A stretch of DNA of 35,192 nucleotides from Teichococcus coralli (GTDB lineage: Bacteria > Pseudomonadota > Alphaproteobacteria > Acetobacterales > Acetobacteraceae), in the NCBI RefSeq assembly GCF_009829925.1, contig NZ_SNVJ01000017.1, positions 72,622 to 107,813 on the forward strand, in the 5' to 3' direction. Each line of letters begins with the position of its first letter. Position 1 is the stretch's first letter. Below are positions 15,993 through 23,948 of this stretch, piece by piece. The position numbers and the translations under genes were made by a program. The notes under the pieces were generated by a model. That model had not been told where the DNA came from, ran no database searches, and saw only the letters and a program-made list of their open reading frames with translations.

Positions 15993-16035
15993 CAGAGCAT
16001 TTCCCGTGAGCCAGAGCCAACGGAAAACGCTCTAG
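15993..16035 (-). terminator. Inverted repeat at the end of the MBL-fold gene
   Basis: AGAGCATTTCCCGT and ACGGAAAACGCTCT pair with 12 of 14 matches around a 12-nt loop, and the right arm abuts the stop codon of the MBL-fold gene on the minus strand. The AGAGC-TTTTCC-GCTCT pattern resembles short intergenic palindromes found in many copies in alphaproteobacterial genomes. It probably also works as a terminator here. Confidence 0.5.
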
Positions 16036-16718
16036 CGCGACTGCTCCAGCACGAAGACATGCGGCGCATCGCCCGGCAGCGTCTCGGGCGTCAGCTCCAG
16101 CGCCGGGCCGCCGACGCGCGTGACCGCCTCGGCCGGGAACCGGGCGATGAACCGTTCCACCGGCTCGATCTTCAGCACGCCGCGCGGGCTGAAATAATGC
16201 ATGGGAATGATGACGCGCGGCCCGATCGCGCGGATCGCCTCGTCCAGGTCGTCGAGCGCGATGGTGGCGTGCTCGCCCGTCAGGGCCAGCAGAATATCGA
16301 CCTGCCCGCGGAGGGCCTCCAGATGCTCGGGCGCGACCGGGTTGCCGATGTCGCCCATGTGGAGCACGCGCAGGCCGCCCAGGGTGAAGTGGTAGAGGGC
16401 GTTGGCATCGGGGTCCCGCCCGGCCGCCGCCTGGTAATCGAAGGTCAGGCTCTCATAGGCCGGGAAGGGGCGGATGGTGATCCCGCGCATCTCGGCGCCT
16501 TCCGGCGGCAGCTCAAGCGCGTTGACCACGACCGGCGCGCCCAGCACATGGCTCGGATCGGAATGGAAGTCATCCGTGGCCGAGCTCATGAGGACGATGT
16601 CGGCCGGTTCATGGATCGGATCGAAGCCGCTCCTGGCGGGCGTGTAGGGATCGGTGACGATCGCCAGGCCGTCCGCTTCGAGGCGGAAGCTCGCATGGGC
16701 GTAGAAGGTGATCTTCAC
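16032..16718 (-). CDS. MBL-fold metallo-hydrolase-like protein with altered metal motif
   Basis: A 228-residue protein of the UPF0173/UlaG-like MBL-fold group. Seen: H-A-S-F at residues 8-11, T-D-P-Y near 22-25, H-M-G-D at 120-123, G-E-H-A-T-I near 148 and M-H-Y-F near 173, all in the family order. The canonical H-x-H-x-D-H metal motif should fall at 46-51, but the sequence reads S-A-T-D-D-F there, with one His (52) just after. So two or three of the first-site metal ligands appear to be missing while D50, H120, D123 and H174 remain. It may bind a single metal, or the enzyme may have lost catalysis. No neighbour suggests a substrate. The start ATG at 16718 has GGAGAGGCAATCGTGAAG-like spacing with GAGAGG upstream. 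Confidence 0.75.
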   Translation of the reverse strand: MKITFYAHASFRLEADGLAIVTDPYTPARSGFDPIHEPADIVLMSSATDDFHSDPSHVLGAPVVVNALELPPEGAEMRGITIRPFPAYESLTFDYQAAAGRDPDANALYHFTLGGLRVLHMGDIGNPVAPEHLEALRGQVDILLALTGEHATIALDDLDEAIRAIGPRVIIPMHYFSPRGVLKIEPVERFIARFPAEAVTRVGGPALELTPETLPGDAPHVFVLEQSR

Positions 16719-16996
16719 GATTGCCTCTCCTGGATGACCGGGCCGTGGAACCGCGCCTGGGCTTTCCCGCTTGGGCGTGGTTCCCGGCCTTTGGTGACCC
16801 TAGCCGGTTTGCCGGCCGATGGGCGCAGGATCTGGCACGCCCTGCGCGCCTCCCGCCACCCCCCTCCTGCAAGACGCAGGGCCGCGATCCCCGCGCGGCC
16901 GCGCCGTGCTTCGCCGTTCGCCCGGACGGCGGCCATTGCCGCCGGGGATTCTGCAAGCGGTTCGTCCCGTCCTCCCCTTTTCAGGAGGCAGGCTGT

Positions 16997-17905
16997 TCAG
17001 GCGGCAGACTGTTCGGATGCGGCCGTCCAGAAGGCTTCGGCGACGTTCGACCGCCGGCGCAGCGGCCGGAAAAGCCGGATCTCGACAGGGATCGAAAACC
17101 CTGCTCCGCCCGCATCGACCAGATGCCCGGCCGCAAGATCCTCGGCCGCCATGGTGCGCGGCAGCCAGGCCATTCCCTGCCCCTGGCGCGCCATGGTCTG
17201 GAGTGCGGCCGCGAGTGGCGAGGTGAACACCGTGTCGAGCACCGGGACCTGGGCGAACGAACGCTGCGCAGCCTCGATGATGCGGCCGAGCCCCGAGGCG
17301 GCGTTGTATGCGAGCAGGCGGACAGGCGCCGCAGCGGCGCCGGGCAGCTTCCAGCGGGCCGCGCCCGCCGCATCGGGAGCCGAGGCCGGCACAAGGAGGT
17401 CGGTGCCCACCAGGAGGCTGGTGAAGGCATCGGTGGCCAGGCGCGCCGGCGCTTCGGCGTGGGAATGGCCGAGAAGAAAATCGGCGTCGCCCGCCAGCAG
17501 CACCCGCTCGCAGGCGGCCATGGAGTCGGAGACCAGGTTCAGCGTCCCCGGCATCTCCAACGTGGACAGCGCCCGGATCCAGCCGGGGAAAAAGGTGAAG
17601 GACAACGCGTGGGTGGCGGCGATCGTCAGCGCGGCCCCCTCGCGTCCCGCCGCCTTCAGCGCGCCACGCCGCATCTGTTGCAGGTCACGCGTCAGGCCGG
17701 CCGCCTGCTCCCGCAGGTGCTCGCCGGCCGCGTTCAGCACCACGCCCTGCGGCGTGCGCAGCACCAGCGGCGTGCCGACCCAGTTCTCCAGGGCCTGGAT
17801 GCGCCGGCTGAAGGCGGGCTGGGTGACGTGCCGCGCCTCCGCGGCTCGCGAGAAGTTCCGGTGCTCCGCCAGGGCCAGGAAATCCTCCAGCCAGGTCAGG
17901 TCCAC
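16997..17905 (-). CDS. LysR-type transcriptional regulator, probably of tarD
   Basis: A 302-residue LysR regulator: an N-terminal winged helix-turn-helix (V-D-L-T-W-L-E-D-F-L-A-L-A, then F-S-R-A-A-E-A-R-H-V-T-Q-P-A-F-S-R-R-I near residues 16-34) and a C-terminal co-inducer domain. The GTG at 17905 places the helix-turn-helix at the normal position; the in-frame open stretch above it is unconserved. It is transcribed divergently from tarD with 153 bp between starts, the usual layout for a LysR regulator and its target, so tartrate-responsive control is likely (inference). A short inverted repeat in the gap at 17932-17951 is a candidate binding site. The last part of the protein is Arg-rich and ends E-Q-S-A-A. 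Confidence 0.87.
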   Translation of the reverse strand: MDLTWLEDFLALAEHRNFSRAAEARHVTQPAFSRRIQALENWVGTPLVLRTPQGVVLNAAGEHLREQAAGLTRDLQQMRRGALKAAGREGAALTIAATHALSFTFFPGWIRALSTLEMPGTLNLVSDSMAACERVLLAGDADFLLGHSHAEAPARLATDAFTSLLVGTDLLVPASAPDAAGAARWKLPGAAAAPVRLLAYNAASGLGRIIEAAQRSFAQVPVLDTVFTSPLAAALQTMARQGQGMAWLPRTMAAEDLAAGHLVDAGGAGFSIPVEIRLFRPLRRRSNVAEAFWTAASEQSAA

Positions 17906-17931
17906 GGCCGATGCCCGGCATGCATGACGAT

Positions 17932-17951
17932 TTCCATTCTTGGCATTGGAA
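17932..17951. promoter_or_regulatory. Candidate LysR operator between the regulator and tarD
   Basis: TTCCA (17932-17936) and TGGAA (17947-17951) form a 5-bp inverted repeat spaced by 10 bp, placed 27-46 bp from the regulator start on the regulator side of the divergent gap. The length and symmetry are in the range of LysR-type T-N11-A boxes, though the repeat is short. Confidence 0.35.
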
Positions 17952-18058
17952 GGCGGGGGGCGGCCGACTGTACTCCGGGTGCCGACCATGAACCAGCGGC
18001 CAAGGAGAGGGGGACGGAAGCGGACCTTGTCGCCTCGCCGCCCCAGGAGGTATGCCGA

Positions 18059-19222
18059 ATGCGCATCGTCGACGTCCGCGAGATCACCCAGCCCATCGCC
18101 TCCCCGATCCGCAACGCCTATATCGACTTCAGCCGGATGACGACGAGCCTGGTGGCCGTGGTCACCGATGTGGTGCGCGACGGGCGGCCGGTTGTCGGCT
18201 ACGGCTTCAACTCCAATGGCCGGTATGGCCAGGGCGGGCTGATCCGCGAACGCTTCCGCGGCCGCATCCTGGAGGCCGACCCGCAGAGCCTGCGCGACGA
18301 CGCGCGCGACAACATCGACCCCGCCAAGGTCTGGGCGGCGATGATGGCGAACGAGAAGCCGGGCGGGCATGGGGAGCGTTCGGTCGCCGTCGGCACGGTG
18401 GACATGGCGGTGTGGGACGCGGTCGCGAAGATCGAGGGCAAGCCGCTGTTCCGCCTGCTCGCCGAGCGCCACGGGCGCGAGGCGAACCCGCGCGTCTTCG
18501 TCTATGCCGCGGGCGGCTACTACTATCCGGGCAAGGACAACGCCGCCCTTCGCGCCGAGATGCGCGGCTATCTCGACCGCGGCTACAACGTGGTCAAGAT
18601 GAAGGTCGGCGGCGCTCCCATCGAGGAGGACCGCAGGCGCATCGAGGCGGTGCTGGCCGAGATCGGCGCGCAGGCCCGGCTCGCGGTGGATGCCAACGGG
18701 CGTTTCGACCTCGAGACCGCCATCGCCTATGCCAGGATGCTGCGGGACTATCCGCTGTTCTGGTACGAGGAAGCGGGTGACCCGCTGGACTACGCGCTGC
18801 AGGCCGCGCTGTCCGAGTTCTATCCCGGCCCGATGGCCACCGGCGAGAACCTCTTCTCCCACCAGGACGCCCGCAACCTGCTGCGCTACGGCGGCATGCG
18901 GCCGGACCGCGACTGGCTGCAGTTCGACTGCGCGCTTTCCTACGGCCTGGTCGAGTACCTGCGCACCCTGGAGGTCCTGCACCAGTTCGGCTGGTCGCCC
19001 TCCCGCTGCATCCCGCATGGCGGGCACCAGATGTCGCTGATGATCGCGGCCGGACTCGGGCTCGGGGGCAACGAAAGCTACCCCGACCTCTTCCAGCCCT
19101 ATGGCGGCTTCCCCGACGGCGTGCGCGTCGAGGAAGGGCATGTGGTGATGCCCGAGCTGCCGGGCATCGGCTTCGAAGGGAAGTCCGACCTCATCCGGGT
19201 GATGCGCGAACTCGCGCCCTAG
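18059..19222 (+). CDS. tarD: D(-)-tartrate dehydratase
   Basis: A 387-residue enolase-superfamily enzyme that dehydrates D(-)-tartrate to oxaloacetate (EC 4.2.1.81). Seen: the general base Lys182 in V-V-K-M-K-V-G-G; metal ligands D211 (V-D-A-N), E237 (Y-E-E) and E263 (G-E-N-L-F-S); and H320 in C-I-P-H-G-G-H-Q. Known: Bradyrhizobium japonicum TarD uses Lys184, Asp213, Glu239, Glu265 and His322, so every residue matches with a constant offset of 2. The N-terminal 1-130 is the capping domain with the conserved Y-I-D-F and F-N-S-N-G-R-Y-G-Q-G-G motifs. AGGAGG lies 8 nt before the ATG at 18059; an ATG at 18052 is in another frame. It is divergent from a LysR regulator. Confidence 0.95.
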   Translation: MRIVDVREITQPIASPIRNAYIDFSRMTTSLVAVVTDVVRDGRPVVGYGFNSNGRYGQGGLIRERFRGRILEADPQSLRDDARDNIDPAKVWAAMMANEKPGGHGERSVAVGTVDMAVWDAVAKIEGKPLFRLLAERHGREANPRVFVYAAGGYYYPGKDNAALRAEMRGYLDRGYNVVKMKVGGAPIEEDRRRIEAVLAEIGAQARLAVDANGRFDLETAIAYARMLRDYPLFWYEEAGDPLDYALQAALSEFYPGPMATGENLFSHQDARNLLRYGGMRPDRDWLQFDCALSYGLVEYLRTLEVLHQFGWSPSRCIPHGGHQMSLMIAAGLGLGGNESYPDLFQPYGGFPDGVRVEEGHVVMPELPGIGFEGKSDLIRVMRELAP

Positions 19223-19271
19223 GCACTCGCGGCGTGGCCTCGTCAGGATGCCGGGAAGCGGACCGAGGGGC

Positions 19272-19321
19272 ACCGGCCTGGGCCTCTGCCCAGGCCGGTC
19301 GAGCGGAACCGCCGGTTCCGC
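19272..19321. terminator. Two perfect hairpins between tarD and acr3
   Basis: ACCGGCCTGGGC (19272-19283) and GCCCAGGCCGGT (19288-19299) pair fully around a CTCT loop, a 12-bp stem. GCGGAACC (19303-19310) pairs with GGTTCCGC (19314-19321) around GCC. The two lie between convergent gene ends and probably act as a bidirectional terminator. No T-runs. Confidence 0.6.
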
Positions 19322-19378
19322 CTTCCCCATCCACCGCGCGGGAAGCCCGTTCAGCCCAACGCCGCTTCCCTTGCTCGC

Positions 19379-20473
19379 CTAGCCCGTTGCCGTCCGGCCC
19401 ACGCCACGCTCGTACCAGCCCCGCGTGCGCATCACGAGGTGGACCACCGAAAGCATGACCGGCACCTCGACCAGCACGCCGACCACCGTGGCCAGCGCCG
19501 CGCCGCTCTCGAAGCCGAACAGGCTGATGGCGGCAGCCACGGCCAGTTCGAAGAAGTTGCTGGCGCCGATGAGCGCCGAGGGGCCGGCGACGCTGTGCGC
19601 CGAGCCGCACTGGCGGTTCAGGAGATAGGCCAGGCCGGCGTTGAAGTAGACCTGGATGAGAATGGGCACGGCGAGCAGCAGGATGACCACCGGCTGCGCC
19701 AGGATCTGCTCGCCCTGGAAGCCGAACAGCAGCACCAGGGTGGCCAGCAGCGCGGCCAGCGAAACCGGGTGCAGCACCTTGAGGACCCGCTGCAGGGCGC
19801 CCTCGCCGCCTGCGGCCAGGAGCGAGCGCCGCCAGAGCTGCGCCGCGACGACGGGCACGATGATATAGAGCAGCACGGAAAGCAGCAGCGTGTCCCAGGG
19901 CACCGCGATGGCGGACAGCCCGAGCAGCAGCCCGACCACTGGCGCAAAGGCCAGCACCATGATGGCGTCGTTCAGCGCCACCTGGCTGAGCGTGAAGTTC
20001 GGCTCGCCGTCCGTCAGCCTGCTCCAGACAAACACCATCGCGGTGCAGGGCGCCGCCGCCAGCAGGATCAGCCCAGCGATATAGCTGTCGATCTGGCCTT
20101 CGGGCAGCCAGGGCCGGAACAGCCAGCCGATGAACAGCCAGCCCAGCAGCGCCATGGAGAAGGGCTTCACCAGCCAGTTCACGCCCAGGGTCACCGCGAT
20201 GCCGCGCCAGTGGCGTGTCACCTGCGCCATGGCGCCGAAATCCACGCGGAGCAGCATCGGCACGATCATCGCCCAGACGAGCAGGGCGACAGGGATGTTG
20301 ACCTGCGCCACCTCCATGCGGCCGAGTGCCTGGAACGGGCCAGGCAGCACGGCGCCAAGCACGACGCCCGCGACGATGCAGAGCGCGACCCAGAGGGTGA
20401 GGTACCGCTCGAAGGTGCCCATCGCCGCCCGGCGCCGGCGCGTGGCGGCCTTCCCCGGCGCGGCCGCGCTCAT
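19379..20473 (-). CDS. acr3: ACR3-family arsenite efflux permease
   Basis: A 364-residue inner-membrane protein with about ten hydrophobic segments, typical of ACR3 (BART superfamily), which extrudes As(OH)3/arsenite using the proton gradient. Seen: an N-terminal cytoplasmic tail, L-T-L-W-V-A-L-C-I-V-A-G-V near residue 25, the conserved A-A-P-C-T-A-M-V-F-V-W-S-R-L-T-D-G near 145 with the family's critical Cys, and S-A-L-I-G-A-S-N-F-F-E-L-A-V-A near 315. It is the last gene of arsR-arsC-acr3, overlapping arsC by 4 bp (ATGA). GGAGGGG precedes its ATG at 20473. Confidence 0.93.
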   Translation of the reverse strand: MSAAAPGKAATRRRRAAMGTFERYLTLWVALCIVAGVVLGAVLPGPFQALGRMEVAQVNIPVALLVWAMIVPMLLRVDFGAMAQVTRHWRGIAVTLGVNWLVKPFSMALLGWLFIGWLFRPWLPEGQIDSYIAGLILLAAAPCTAMVFVWSRLTDGEPNFTLSQVALNDAIMVLAFAPVVGLLLGLSAIAVPWDTLLLSVLLYIIVPVVAAQLWRRSLLAAGGEGALQRVLKVLHPVSLAALLATLVLLFGFQGEQILAQPVVILLLAVPILIQVYFNAGLAYLLNRQCGSAHSVAGPSALIGASNFFELAVAAAISLFGFESGAALATVVGVLVEVPVMLSVVHLVMRTRGWYERGVGRTATG

Positions 20474-20907
20474 TCCGTCCCCTCCGCCGGAAGGCGGCGC
20501 CCTGCGGTGTCCGCGACCGGCGTGCCGTCCTCCTTCGCGAAGGCGCCACGCTGCGGCTTCACCAGGAGGTCGAGCACCGCCTCGGAAGGCCGGCACAGCC
20601 TGGCACCGAGCGGCGTCACCACGATGGGGCGGTTGATGAGGATGGGATGGGCCATCATGGCGTCGAGCAACTGGTCGTTGGTCAGGGACGGGTCGCCGAG
20701 GCCAAGCTCCTCGTAGGGCGTGCCTTTCTGCCGCAGGACATCGCGCACCGCGACTCCCATGCGCCGGATCAGGCCGGCCAGCGCCTCCCGCGAGGGCGGC
20801 GTCTTCAGGTATTCGACGACTTCCGGCTCCTCGCCGCTGTTGCGGATGAGAGCGAGGACGTTGCGGGACGTCCCGCAGGCGGGGTTGTGGTAGATGGTCA
20901 CGGTCAT
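20470..20907 (-). CDS. arsC: Arsenate reductase, glutaredoxin-dependent
   Basis: A 145-residue ArsC of the glutaredoxin-coupled (R773-like) class, reducing arsenate to arsenite for export. Seen: N-P-A-C-G-T-S-R-N with the catalytic Cys11, the downstream L-K-T-P-P-S near residue 34 and H-P-I-L-I-N-R-P-I-V-V near 87 with the conserved basic residue. It lies between arsR (11-bp gap) and acr3 (4-bp overlap) in a compact minus-strand operon. The ATG at 20907 is preceded by GGAACCCCGCC on the coding strand, so the ribosome site is only moderate (GGAAC). Confidence 0.93.
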   Translation of the reverse strand: MTVTIYHNPACGTSRNVLALIRNSGEEPEVVEYLKTPPSREALAGLIRRMGVAVRDVLRQKGTPYEELGLGDPSLTNDQLLDAMMAHPILINRPIVVTPLGARLCRPSEAVLDLLVKPQRGAFAKEDGTPVADTAGRRLPAEGTE

Positions 20908-20918
20908 GGCGGGGTTCC

Positions 20919-21272
20919 TCAGGCGGCGGGGGCGCTACGGGAGCGGACGGCCGCGGCGGCCGGTTCGCAGGCTGGCCTGCAGGCTGCCCCGCCGCCGCAG
21001 CAGTTCTCGGTCAGGTAGGCCAGCAGCGCGTTCATGGGCGCCGGAGCCATGGCGTAGAGAAGCTGGCGGCTGACGCGGCGCTGCGTCACCAGCCCGGCAT
21101 GCAGCAGCTGCTGGAGGTGGAAGGTGAGCGTTGAGGGAGGTGCTCCCAGCCGCTCCGCGATGAGGCCCGCCGGCAATCCCTCCGGCCCCGCCTCGACCAG
21201 CAGCCGGTAGGCCGCGAGCCGGTGTTCGTGGGCCAGGGCGCTCAAGGCCGCCACAGCTTGCTTTGCTTCCAC
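20919..21272 (-). CDS. arsR: ArsR-family As(III)-responsive repressor
   Basis: A 117-residue winged-helix repressor and first gene of the ars operon. Seen: the helix-turn-helix region L-I-A-E-R-L-G-A-P-P-S-T-L-T-F-H-L-Q-Q-L near 37-56, with no Cys pair in the recognition-helix zone where E. coli ArsR carries its sensor cysteines. Instead C91, C92, C98 and C102 sit in the C-terminal tail. Known: Acidithiobacillus ferrooxidans ArsR senses As(III) through Cys95, Cys96 and Cys102 with the same 0-1-7 spacing as 91-92-98 here, so this protein probably senses arsenite in the same way. A 6-bp inverted repeat 62-79 bp upstream is the likely operator. Confidence 0.93.
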   Translation of the reverse strand: MEAKQAVAALSALAHEHRLAAYRLLVEAGPEGLPAGLIAERLGAPPSTLTFHLQQLLHAGLVTQRRVSRQLLYAMAPAPMNALLAYLTENCCGGGAACRPACEPAAAAVRSRSAPAA

Positions 21273-21333
21273 AGCACGCTCCGGGTTGCGAGGAGCGCCA
21301 TGCTAGCCGCCCTGCCGGCGGCGCAAAACTACT

Positions 21334-21351
21334 TTTCGAGGAATATCGAAA
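21334..21351 (-). promoter_or_regulatory. Candidate ArsR operator
   Basis: TTTCGA and TCGAAA form a perfect 6-bp inverted repeat with a 6-nt centre, in a short AT-rich patch upstream of arsR. ArsR operators are typically imperfect palindromes of this size overlapping the promoter. Confidence 0.5.
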
Positions 21352-21444
21352 TGTAAGGCTGCGGAAGCCGCCGTCTTGGAAGCGGATGCCGCCTCGTTTC
21401 GGCGGCGCGGGCAGCGGCCGGGGCACGGCGTGCCCGCCCGCCGC

Positions 21445-22383
21445 TCACACCACGTGGTCCGGCCGGAGCGCACAGGCCCGTGCCGCCTCCGGCGTCTCCA
21501 GTTGCACCGTCGGATGCGCGATGCCGAACCGTTCCTGGGCCTCGTGCTGGATGCGGTGCAGCAGGTCCCGGTCGGTCCGGCCGTCCTCGCGCACGAGGTG
21601 CGCCGTCAGGGCCGTTTCGGTGGTGCCCATGGCCCAGATGTGCAGGTCGTGGACCTCGGTCACGCCCGGCAGGCCGGCCAGCCACGCCTTCGCCTCGTCC
21701 GGGTCGATGCCGGGCGGGACCGCGGCCATCGCCAGGTTCACCGAGTCCCGCAGCAATCCCCAGGTGCCGACCAGGATCACCGCGGCAATGGCGAGGCTGA
21801 CCGCCGGGTCCAGCCAGCGCCAGCCGGTCCATTGGATGAGCAGCGCGGCGAGGATGACGCCAACCGTGACGCCCGCATCCGCCGCCATGTGCAGAAAGGC
21901 GCCCCGGATGTTGATGTCGCCCTTGCGGCCGGACATGAAGAGCCACGCCGTCCCCGCGTTCACCACGACGCCGACCGCGGCCACCCAGAGCACCGTTCCG
22001 CTGGCGACCGGCGCGGGATCGGCGAGGCGGCGGACCGCTTCCCAGGCGATGGCCCCCACCGCGACCAGCAGCAGCACCGCGTTCGCCAGCGCGGCCAGGG
22101 TGGAGCTCGCCTTGTAGCCGTAGGTCCTGCGGCGGCTCGGGCCGCGGTTCGACAGCCAGCTTGCTCCCCAGGCCAGCAACAGTCCCAGCACATCCGAAAG
22201 ATTGTGCCCGGCATCGGCGAGCAGGGCCAGCGATCCGGAAAGAACGCCGAAGACCCCCTCCAGGACGACATAGCCGAGGTTCAGGGCAACGCCGATGGCA
22301 AAGGCGCGCCCGAAACTGGCGGGCGCGTGGGAATGGCCGCTCCCACCGTGGTGGCTTTCCTCGTGGGTGTGGTCCGATGGCAT
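21445..22383 (-). CDS. Cation diffusion facilitator (CDF) metal exporter
   Basis: A 312-residue inner-membrane metal/proton antiporter of the ZitB/CzcD-like CDF group, exporting Zn2+ or Co2+/Cd2+. Seen: a His-rich N-terminus (H-T-H-E-E-S-H-H), six hydrophobic segments, H-N-L-S-D near residue 61 in TM2 and H-M-A-A-D near 165 in TM5, which supply the transport-site His and Asp residues, and a cytoplasmic C-terminal domain with V-H-D-L-H-I-W near 244. The ATG at 22383 starts the His-rich tail and is preceded by GGGAGGG. About 170 bp separate it from arsR, on the same strand, so it may be independent of the ars operon. Confidence 0.92.
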   Translation of the reverse strand: MPSDHTHEESHHGGSGHSHAPASFGRAFAIGVALNLGYVVLEGVFGVLSGSLALLADAGHNLSDVLGLLLAWGASWLSNRGPSRRRTYGYKASSTLAALANAVLLLVAVGAIAWEAVRRLADPAPVASGTVLWVAAVGVVVNAGTAWLFMSGRKGDINIRGAFLHMAADAGVTVGVILAALLIQWTGWRWLDPAVSLAIAAVILVGTWGLLRDSVNLAMAAVPPGIDPDEAKAWLAGLPGVTEVHDLHIWAMGTTETALTAHLVREDGRTDRDLLHRIQHEAQERFGIAHPTVQLETPEAARACALRPDHVV

Positions 22384-22689
22384 CGCCGCTTCGCCCTCCC
22401 TGGTTTCCGCAGCCGCCCCGGCCCGGCGTTCCGAATACCGGCCTTCCAACGGCGCTCCCCCGCAGCGGGTTACACCTGTTCTCCCGTGCAGGCCGGCCCG
22501 CGCCGGCCGCCAGCCGGGCGAACGAAACGACGCTCGCGGCGGCTCGGGCGCAGGCGCTGGCCCATCGTCTCGCCGCGGAGGCCCGGGATCGCCGCCTGGC
22601 ACGCTCCGCGAAGCGGAACGGTTCGCCGTCCGCGCGAGGCGGCGTCCTGCCGGACCCTGGAGATCGCCCTCGCCGCATCTTGCGCCGTT
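22384..22689. other. Intergenic stretch between the CDF exporter and DUF2270 genes
   Basis: About 306 bp, GC-rich. It should hold the promoter of the CDF gene, but no clear metalloregulator operator or hairpin could be picked out by eye. Confidence 0.4.
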
Positions 22690-23415
22690 TCAGACATGGA
22701 CGTCGCCATGAGCCAGCTCGCCCGACTTCTTGCGGGGGCGAAAGGTGGCATAGGTCAGCCAGCAGTAGAACGCGCCCACGGCCATGAGCACGACCCAGCC
22801 GGGAACCGGGCCGAGCGCCAGGTTCTGGATCGCGCCATGCACCGGCTTCGCGGGGTCCACCGGCGCCGCATCCCGCAGCAGCCAGGCAGACGAGACCTTC
22901 AGGATCCAGGCGGCCAGCAGCACCAGGAACATCCAGAAGTAGTTGCGGCGGAGCCTGCGCGACATCGCGGTTCGGCGCGAGATCAGGAAGCGCGGCGCGC
23001 GCAGATCCGCAGCCAGCCGCCCCGCCCAGTCTTCCGCTTCCTTTCCTCGCGGCGCGAAGACCTGCGCGTAGTAGTTCCGCTCGAGCGCACGCACGCGCGC
23101 CCGGTAGACGTCGAAGAAGCGGTAGCGCCGGGCCTCGATGGTGAGCAAAAGCATGACCAGCACCATGGCGAAAAGCAGAACGCCATGATGCGCGGCGGGC
23201 GTCGAGAGCGAGACGGACAGCATGCCCGCGACCACCGTGATCGCCCAGTTGCTTGTCAGGTCGATCCGGTCCCGCCAGCCTGTCATCCGCGCAATCTCCG
23301 CCCGGTGGAAATGGGCCAGAACGGTGATGGCCTCGCCGGTGGTGGCGGGAAGCGGCATGTTGAAGGCGCGCCGGGTTTCCCCATCACCCGGCAGTTCATC
23401 CTGAACGCTGTGCAT
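22690..23415 (-). CDS. DUF2270 domain membrane protein
   Basis: A 241-residue protein that I match to the DUF2270 family by pattern: R-A-F-N-M-P-L-P-A-T-T-G near residue 16, W-R-D-R-I-D-L-T-S-N-W-A near 46, I-E-A-R-R-Y-R-F-F-D-V-Y-R-A-R-V near 92, and R-N-Y-F-W-M-F near 156. Seen: two close hydrophobic segments at about residues 58-88, a cytoplasmic middle part rich in Arg, a third at about 160-180, and a fourth at about 205-225. The family is found in bacteria and archaea and its function is unknown. The ATG at 23415 has GGAGAGG 7-13 nt upstream. The next gene upstream on the same strand is the unrecognised 125-residue protein. Confidence 0.75.
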   Translation of the reverse strand: MHSVQDELPGDGETRRAFNMPLPATTGEAITVLAHFHRAEIARMTGWRDRIDLTSNWAITVVAGMLSVSLSTPAAHHGVLLFAMVLVMLLLTIEARRYRFFDVYRARVRALERNYYAQVFAPRGKEAEDWAGRLAADLRAPRFLISRRTAMSRRLRRNYFWMFLVLLAAWILKVSSAWLLRDAAPVDPAKPVHGAIQNLALGPVPGWVVLMAVGAFYCWLTYATFRPRKKSGELAHGDVHV

Positions 23416-23570
23416 GGCGACCTCTCCGTGAGCGCGGGGAGGTTAGCGGGCGTCAACCTCCCCCGGTAGCGGCGCCGGACGCGCGGAGCCAGGCGCGTGG
23501 CCTGCCGGCGCTGCCGAACCTGGAAAGGAGCCCTCCGCACCGGCGGCGGCCCGGTGGCCGGCGTGGCGCA

Positions 23571-23948
23571 TCACCGCGCCCGGGTTCCGAGCGCGCCGCC
23601 CAGGAGTTCGAGGCGGCGAAGCTCCTTGGCCGCAGCCACCAGAACGGCCACGGACCCATCCTCGGCCGCCGCCAAGGCGGCGGCGAAGTGGCCTCCGCCT
23701 GCCTCGCGACGCGCCAGCCCGTCGAGCACAAAGGCCAGGCGCTCGCCGGGCGCCGTGCGCTCGAGGCAGAACACGCGCATGGTCCAGTCGGGATGGCGGG
23801 GAACGGCCGCAAGGGCAGCGCGCTTCAGCGCCGCCTTGACGTCCGTTCCTGGAGCGAGGCGGAACCTGCGGCCGATGTCCCGAACGGCTTCTCCATAGAC
23901 GCGGACACGAATCGAGCGGGAGGGGTCATTTTGCATGCTGTTCGCCAT
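23571..23948 (-). CDS. Unrecognised 125-residue cytoplasmic protein
   Basis: I do not recognise this protein. Seen: no signal peptide or membrane segment; a beta-alpha rich start with S-I-R-V-R-V-Y-G-E-A-V-R-D-I-G near residue 10, a basic middle, W-T-M-R-V-F-C-L-E-R near 56 with the only Cys, and a Leu/Ala/Glu-rich C-terminal helix (A-A-K-E-L-R-R-L-E-L-L-G). The ATG at 23948 is taken; the ribosome site is weak and a second Met four codons later is possible. The codon pattern is as expected for this genome. It lies upstream of the DUF2270 gene on the same strand, 155 bp apart. Confidence 0.55.
   Translation of the reverse strand: MANSMQNDPSRSIRVRVYGEAVRDIGRRFRLAPGTDVKAALKRAALAAVPRHPDWTMRVFCLERTAPGERLAFVLDGLARREAGGGHFAAALAAAEDGSVAVLVAAAKELRRLELLGGALGTRAR

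Noticed and set aside
18059..19222. L-fuconate dehydratase to complete the fucose pathway
   Set aside because: It is also an enolase-superfamily enzyme, but the catalytic residues, length and flanking motifs follow D-tartrate dehydratase, and it lies 10 kb from the fucose-type genes.
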